Assembly: GCA_002841025.1 (NCBI GenBank)
Contig: PHDQ01000005.1
Span: 1-32,067, forward strand
Reading direction: 5' to 3'
DNA from: Bacteroidetes bacterium HGW-Bacteroidetes-13
GTDB taxonomy: Bacteria > Bacteroidota > Bacteroidia > Flavobacteriales > Flavobacteriaceae
DNA: 32,067 nt
Positions within the stretch are counted from its first letter, which is position 1. Each line of letters starts with the position of its first letter. The notes under the pieces are model-generated. The model ran no database searches. It was not told the DNA's origin and worked only from the letters and a program-made list of their open reading frames with translations. Made by a program: the position numbers and the translations under genes. This document shows positions 27,413 through 32,067 of this stretch, one piece after another.

Positions 27413-30400
27413 ATGAATTACAAAGTTTTACCTGTGAAAAATCTTGCCCGGTTTCTGTACTTTGGCATCTTTTTCTTTTGCTTTGGGCAACTTTTGCATG
27501 CCCAACAGACCTATGTTTTTTCTGGTACGGTCAAAGACGCGAGTGTTGGTCAACCCATCATTGGAGCGACGGTCATTATCGGAGGAACATCCATCGGAAC
27601 GACTTCCGATTTTGATGGAAATTATACGCTTTCGGCTTCACTCAAACCCGGAAATTATAAGTTGATTTTCAGTTACTTGGGTTTTAGTTCACAAACTGTC
27701 AATTTGACGCTTTCCGGCGACACCAACATCTCGACAAATGTTTCTCTTTCTCCGGATTTGATGAATTTGGATGAGGTGATTGTGACTGGAAATGCGGGCA
27801 ATACCAGCAGGAGACAATTGGGGAATTCAATCGGAACCATCAAGGCTGAAGAAATTGCCAATACGGGCTCGGGAAATCCACTATCTGCATTATCCGGAAA
27901 AGTATTGGGAGCACAAGTTACACAAAACTCTGGCGATCCGGCAGGTGGTTTTTCTGTAACACTTCGCGGAACGAGTACTGTTTTTGGGTCGTCCGATCCG
28001 CTTTACATCATTGATGGAGTTATCGTTGACAACAGTTCACAAAATGTCATCAATCTAAATGCGGATGCGCAAGGAACTGGTTTTCAAGCGGGGCAAAACA
28101 GATTGGTTGACATCAATCCAAATGACATTGAAAGAATTGAGGTTTTAAACGGTAGTTCTGCTGCGGCTATTTATGGTTCATTGGCATCCAACGGTGTTGT
28201 ACAAATTTTCACCAAAAGAGGACAAACCGGAAAAACAAGGATAACATTGTCTAACACAACAAGTCTAAACTATCTTAGAAAAAGACTGGAATTCAATAAG
28301 TTTGAAGGAAGATTTGGATTTAAAGGTGATGATAGACTTTCTACTGTTGGCGACCGACTCACCACGATTGCCGATTTACGTCCGGCGGCAGACAAGGCTT
28401 TAAACCCGGGAACAGGTCCGGTAGCATTGGGCGGAAGATTGGTTGAAAACATATATGATGTCAAACGATTTGACTACCAAGACCAAATTTTTAGAGATGC
28501 GGTAGGAACAGAAAACTATATTTCAGTAAGTTCTGGTACTGAAAAAAGCAGTTACTTTTTCTCTGCTTCCTATAATAGAAATGAAGGAATAGTGGATGAT
28601 ACGCATTTTCAAAAATACGGCGTTCGATTTAAAATGGATCAACAGTTGTTCAAAAACTTAAAGCTTACTGCGGGAGGTTCATACAACAACAGTTCAAGTG
28701 AAGACAAACCCAATGGAAACAACTTCTTTAGCCCTGTGAGTACCATGATTATCATTGACAACGTTTGGGATATAACAGAACGTGATGAGTTTGGTAATTT
28801 GCTCCATGTTGAGCAACAGCGCGTCAATCCATTATCGGTTATTGAAGGGTTTGAAATCAAACAAGAAACCAATCGATTTATTGGAAACACCCGATTAGAT
28901 TTTACTCCTATCGATGGATTGAATTTAGCTTATACATTTGGATTAGACAGCTATTCGTTGGTTGGCAATACTTTCCAGCCGAGATTGCCGTACGGACCTG
29001 TAGCTGCCACTTTTTTTCCTGATGGTTATGTGGCAGTCGCAACTGCCAATGTCTTTCAGACAAATAGTGATTTTCTTATAAATTACAACAAAAACATCGG
29101 TGATTTTTCTTCTACTACAACTGCCGGATTTCAATTTTTATTTGAAGAAAACAAATCGACTAAGGCGGAGGGCAGGGATCTTTTAGATTTTATTAAAACC
29201 TTAGATGCTGCGCAAAACTTCTTTACCAATCCTACCGAATCTCGCTCAGAAAGAACAACATGGGGTTATTTTCTTCAGGAAACAATCGGATACAAAGATT
29301 TGGTTTATCTGACTCTGGCAGGAAGAATTGATGGTTCATCGGTATTCAGCACAAGTGAAAGATCGCAATTTTATCCAAAAGTAAGCAGTAGTTTTATTGC
29401 TTCGGATTTAGATTTTTGGAAAAACGGAAGTTTGGGGAAATTTTTCAATACTTTTAAACTTAGAGCATCTTATGGTGAATCAGGAAACCTGACAGGAATT
29501 GGCCCATTTGATCGATTTACAAATGCTACTCCGGTTGTACTGACAGGAAGGGGCGGTTTTATTCCAAGTACCCGTTTAGGTGTTGAAAATATTAAACCAG
29601 AAAATAATGAAGAATTTGAAATAGGTACTGATTTTTCAATTCTTAACAGACGCGTAGGTGTTGAATTTAGTTACTACAAACAAGATGTACAGGACTTGAT
29701 TTTACCAGTCACACTTTCTCCTTCATCGGGTGGTGCTTCCACAATTGCTAACGTAGGAAGTCTTACCAACAAAGGAATCGAACTGAAAGTAAGTGCCACA
29801 CCAATTAACTCAGTTGACTTTAGTTGGAATACATCCGTATTGTTTAGTACGTTCGACAATGAACTTGGAGGAATAGGAAACGGTAGATCAGGTATTTTGC
29901 TTAGAGGCGGCGGTGGCGTTCAAAGTGCTATTGACGGGAGATCTTTGGGAACTTTCTTTGGAACATTTTTCGCAAGAAATGATGACGGTTCTCTTTTGTT
30001 GTCTGCCTTGGGACTTCCACAAGTCGAAAGAGGAAACGATGTAACCGGAGAAGCGCAACGCGATGGAGCAGGTCAACCCACCGGCACTCCTCTTAGAAAA
30101 GCACTCGGCGATCCAAACGCGGATTACACACTCACTTGGGTAAATGAATTCAGGTATAAAAAGTTAAGTTTGAGAATGCAATTTGACGCTTCTCAAGGGC
30201 AAGAAGTTTATAACTGGAATAGCATCACCTCAAATAACGCGGGTAATGGGAAATTGGCGGAAAGAGAATTAAGAGGAGAAGTACCAAGAGGTTGGGTAGC
30301 TGCAATCGGTGGATTCATTGGGCCGAGAATTCAAGAATTTCACGTAGAAGACGGGTCTTTCATTAAACTTAGAGAAGTGTCCGTAAACTACGATTTCGGC

Positions 30401-30586
30401 AAATGGATGTTTTTTGAAAACTTCAACGCTTCTCTCATCGGTAGAAATATTTTCTCACTCGACAACTATACCGGATTTGACCCTGAAACCAACTCAGCCG
30501 GACAAAGCAGTACAGTAAGAGGTGATGACTTCGGAAACGTTCCGATTCCTACAACCATTCAAGTTAAATTTACTTTCTCACTCTAA
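27413..30586 (+). CDS. RagA/SusC-family TonB-dependent outer-membrane transporter
   Basis: Signal peptide; carboxypeptidase-regulatory-like FSGTVKDASVGQPIIGATVIIGGTSIGTTSDFDGNYTLSA; plug LDEVIVTGNAGNTSRRQLGNSIGTI and DPLYIIDGVIVDN; C-terminal beta-barrel. Confidence 0.96.
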   Translation: MNYKVLPVKNLARFLYFGIFFFCFGQLLHAQQTYVFSGTVKDASVGQPIIGATVIIGGTSIGTTSDFDGNYTLSASLKPGNYKLIFSYLGFSSQTVNLTLSGDTNISTNVSLSPDLMNLDEVIVTGNAGNTSRRQLGNSIGTIKAEEIANTGSGNPLSALSGKVLGAQVTQNSGDPAGGFSVTLRGTSTVFGSSDPLYIIDGVIVDNSSQNVINLNADAQGTGFQAGQNRLVDINPNDIERIEVLNGSSAAAIYGSLASNGVVQIFTKRGQTGKTRITLSNTTSLNYLRKRLEFNKFEGRFGFKGDDRLSTVGDRLTTIADLRPAADKALNPGTGPVALGGRLVENIYDVKRFDYQDQIFRDAVGTENYISVSSGTEKSSYFFSASYNRNEGIVDDTHFQKYGVRFKMDQQLFKNLKLTAGGSYNNSSSEDKPNGNNFFSPVSTMIIIDNVWDITERDEFGNLLHVEQQRVNPLSVIEGFEIKQETNRFIGNTRLDFTPIDGLNLAYTFGLDSYSLVGNTFQPRLPYGPVAATFFPDGYVAVATANVFQTNSDFLINYNKNIGDFSSTTTAGFQFLFEENKSTKAEGRDLLDFIKTLDAAQNFFTNPTESRSERTTWGYFLQETIGYKDLVYLTLAGRIDGSSVFSTSERSQFYPKVSSSFIASDLDFWKNGSLGKFFNTFKLRASYGESGNLTGIGPFDRFTNATPVVLTGRGGFIPSTRLGVENIKPENNEEFEIGTDFSILNRRVGVEFSYYKQDVQDLILPVTLSPSSGGASTIANVGSLTNKGIELKVSATPINSVDFSWNTSVLFSTFDNELGGIGNGRSGILLRGGGGVQSAIDGRSLGTFFGTFFARNDDGSLLLSALGLPQVERGNDVTGEAQRDGAGQPTGTPLRKALGDPNADYTLTWVNEFRYKKLSLRMQFDASQGQEVYNWNSITSNNAGNGKLAERELRGEVPRGWVAAIGGFIGPRIQEFHVEDGSFIKLREVSVNYDFGKWMFFENFNASLIGRNIFSLDNYTGFDPETNSAGQSSTVRGDDFGNVPIPTTIQVKFTFSL

Positions 30587-30596
30587 AATAACAATC

Positions 30597-31877
30597 ATGA
30601 AAAAAGTAAAAATTTTAATAGTTATATCCTTTCTAATCTTAGCAGGATGTGAAACAAATTTTGACAACGAAAACAGTCCAACAGAAGATCAAGTCCTAAG
30701 TACACCAAATGGACTTACAGGGCTTATCGTTGGTATTCAAAGCCAATACACACTTGGTGGCGCAAGCGGTTTGTACACAAGTGTGACAGCCTCCGGGCTA
30801 AGCACAGGAGAACTTCGTGTTCTCAATGCAGGAAACGCGGATATTGCTCAAATATCGAACGGCGGTACGAACATTGCACCCAGCAATGCAGTGATTACAA
30901 ACCTCTGGACAAATACTGTTTTGATGCGCAACAATGCAGAAAAATTAATTGCCGGTTCCGAAAGTATAAGCGAGCCTGAATTTTCAAAGGGAGTCCGTGT
31001 GTTTGGTTTGTTTTATCGTGCTTTAGCAATCTCTGTAACAGCACAATTTTGGGAAAGTTTACCGGTTGAAACGGGAACGGCTCAATCTTTTGTCAGCAGA
31101 GCAGAAGCTTTATCTCAGGCGAGTTCAAATGTAGATGAAGCATTGTCGCTCTTGGGTGGTGCAGGGCTTCCGGCAACAATCACAGCAAAAACAGGTACAA
31201 ATATCAACATGAATAATTCACTTCGCGCACTGTCCGCAAGAATCAATATCATGTTGGGAAATTATGACAAAGCACTCTCGATGGCAACATCAGTTGACCT
31301 CAGTAGTAAATCGGTTTTTCTGTTTAACGCTGTTTCTCAAAACCCAATTTTTAGAAGTTCATTGACTACCAATAATGTCTATGATGTGAATGCTGATTTT
31401 GGTCTTATCGGCAGTTTAGCACCGAATCCAAGCGATGAGAGAATTCCGTTTTATTTGACAGCAAATGCAGCAAATGGAAAAGGATTTTTCAAATCAGACA
31501 GCGAAAGCATTCCGGTATATTTACCCGGAGAAATGTTGCTTATAAAGGCTGAAGCACTGGCAAAAACAAACCAACTTACGCTGGCTGTCGATGAATTAAA
31601 CAAAGTATTAACAAAAACGGCGGCACAGGATGCTTTCGGATTAGGCGCAAATCTACCCGCCTATACAGGCCCGATGACACAAGATGCTATTTTGACGGAA
31701 ATATATCGAAACCGAGCTATCGAACTATATATGACCGGCATGAAACTAGAAGACAGCAGAAGGTTTAACAGACCTGGCCCGAATGATGCCAATAAGGAAC
31801 GTACAAGAAATTTTTATCCTTACCCGAATTCTGAAAGAGATAGCAATCCCAATACGCCGCCCGATCCGGCTATTTAA
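30597..31877 (+). CDS. RagB/SusD-family surface lipoprotein
   Basis: Lipoprotein signal MKKVKILIVISFLILAGCETNFD; C-terminal SusD signature LPGEMLLIKAEALAKTNQLTLAVDELNKVLTK and ILTEIYRNRAIELYMTGMKLEDSRRFNRPG. ATG at 30597. Confidence 0.93.
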   Translation: MKKVKILIVISFLILAGCETNFDNENSPTEDQVLSTPNGLTGLIVGIQSQYTLGGASGLYTSVTASGLSTGELRVLNAGNADIAQISNGGTNIAPSNAVITNLWTNTVLMRNNAEKLIAGSESISEPEFSKGVRVFGLFYRALAISVTAQFWESLPVETGTAQSFVSRAEALSQASSNVDEALSLLGGAGLPATITAKTGTNINMNNSLRALSARINIMLGNYDKALSMATSVDLSSKSVFLFNAVSQNPIFRSSLTTNNVYDVNADFGLIGSLAPNPSDERIPFYLTANAANGKGFFKSDSESIPVYLPGEMLLIKAEALAKTNQLTLAVDELNKVLTKTAAQDAFGLGANLPAYTGPMTQDAILTEIYRNRAIELYMTGMKLEDSRRFNRPGPNDANKERTRNFYPYPNSERDSNPNTPPDPAI

Positions 31878-31910
31878 CAGTAAGTGTTTGATTTTTGTTG
31901 TATTTTTATT

Positions 31911-31936
31911 TCGAGGATGCTTTTTGGTATCCTCGA
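31911..31936 (+). terminator. Hairpin terminator after susD
   Basis: TCGAGGAT / ATCCTCGA 8-bp stem with 10-nt loop, flanked by A/T tracts. Confidence 0.6.
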
Positions 31937-32020
31937 TTTAAAATATAATTACATTTGTGCGCGTTCATTTTTCTTGACTTGTTTTCATAAGTATTTTAGA
32001 AGTCATAAAACCCATTTGTT

Positions 32021-32067
32021 TTGAATCCAACTTTAGTACTCTCCGTCATCGCCTTCTACTTCATGCT
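32021..32067 (+). CDS. Possible first codons of a sodium:solute symporter-like gene (cut by window end)
   Basis: Open frame TTG AAT CCA ACT... gives (M)NPTLVLSVIAFYFM, resembling an SSS-family N-terminus. Only 15 codons visible. Confidence 0.3.
   Translation, partial: MNPTLVLSVIAFYFM

Noticed and set aside
1-32067. tRNA or rRNA genes, phage genes, toxin-antitoxin or defence systems
   Set aside because: No cloverleaf, rRNA, capsid/terminase, nuclease or paired small toxin-antitoxin signature was seen by eye; a tRNAscan/DefenseFinder run would be decisive.

Overview
About 32 kb of a Bacteroidota chromosome, probably Flavobacteriia. This is inferred from TTG-N(19-23)-TAnnTTTG promoters, a RagA/SusC-RagB/SusD pair, and the rplM-rpsI-rpsB-tsf order. 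In order, the window holds: a CRTAC1-like FG-GAP/ASPIC-UnbV protein (5' truncated); a vanadium haloperoxidase/PAP2 protein; an SRPBCC-like protein; rplM-rpsI-rpsB-tsf; a secreted PQQ/WD-like beta-propeller; a multipass membrane protein; a second CRTAC1-like protein; a small secreted protein (-); an arsenic operon on the minus strand (arsR-arsM-arsC/LMW-PTP-acr3); trmB-lysE-atl (-); a glycosyltransferase; a PhoB/PhoR-like two-component pair (-); a nitrilase/omega-amidase; an Ig-like lipoprotein (-); an AT-rich orphan TPR protein in long non-coding flanks; anmK; SusC/SusD; and possibly the first codons of a further transporter gene. The strongest unlabelled structure is a 233-bp non-coding element at 13101-13333. 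It has perfect 12-bp terminal inverted repeats starting GTAA, perfect 8-bp flanking direct repeats (AATTTTTT), and four internal hairpins. This fits an IS66-type MITE. Secondary leads are a structured leader before rpsB, a palindromic ArsR operator, a palindrome-rich relic around the TPR gene, an active-site-less alkyltransferase-like protein, and an anmK-SusCD locus. I saw no CRISPR array, tRNA or rRNA. No convincing novel defence or multi-gene system is evident.
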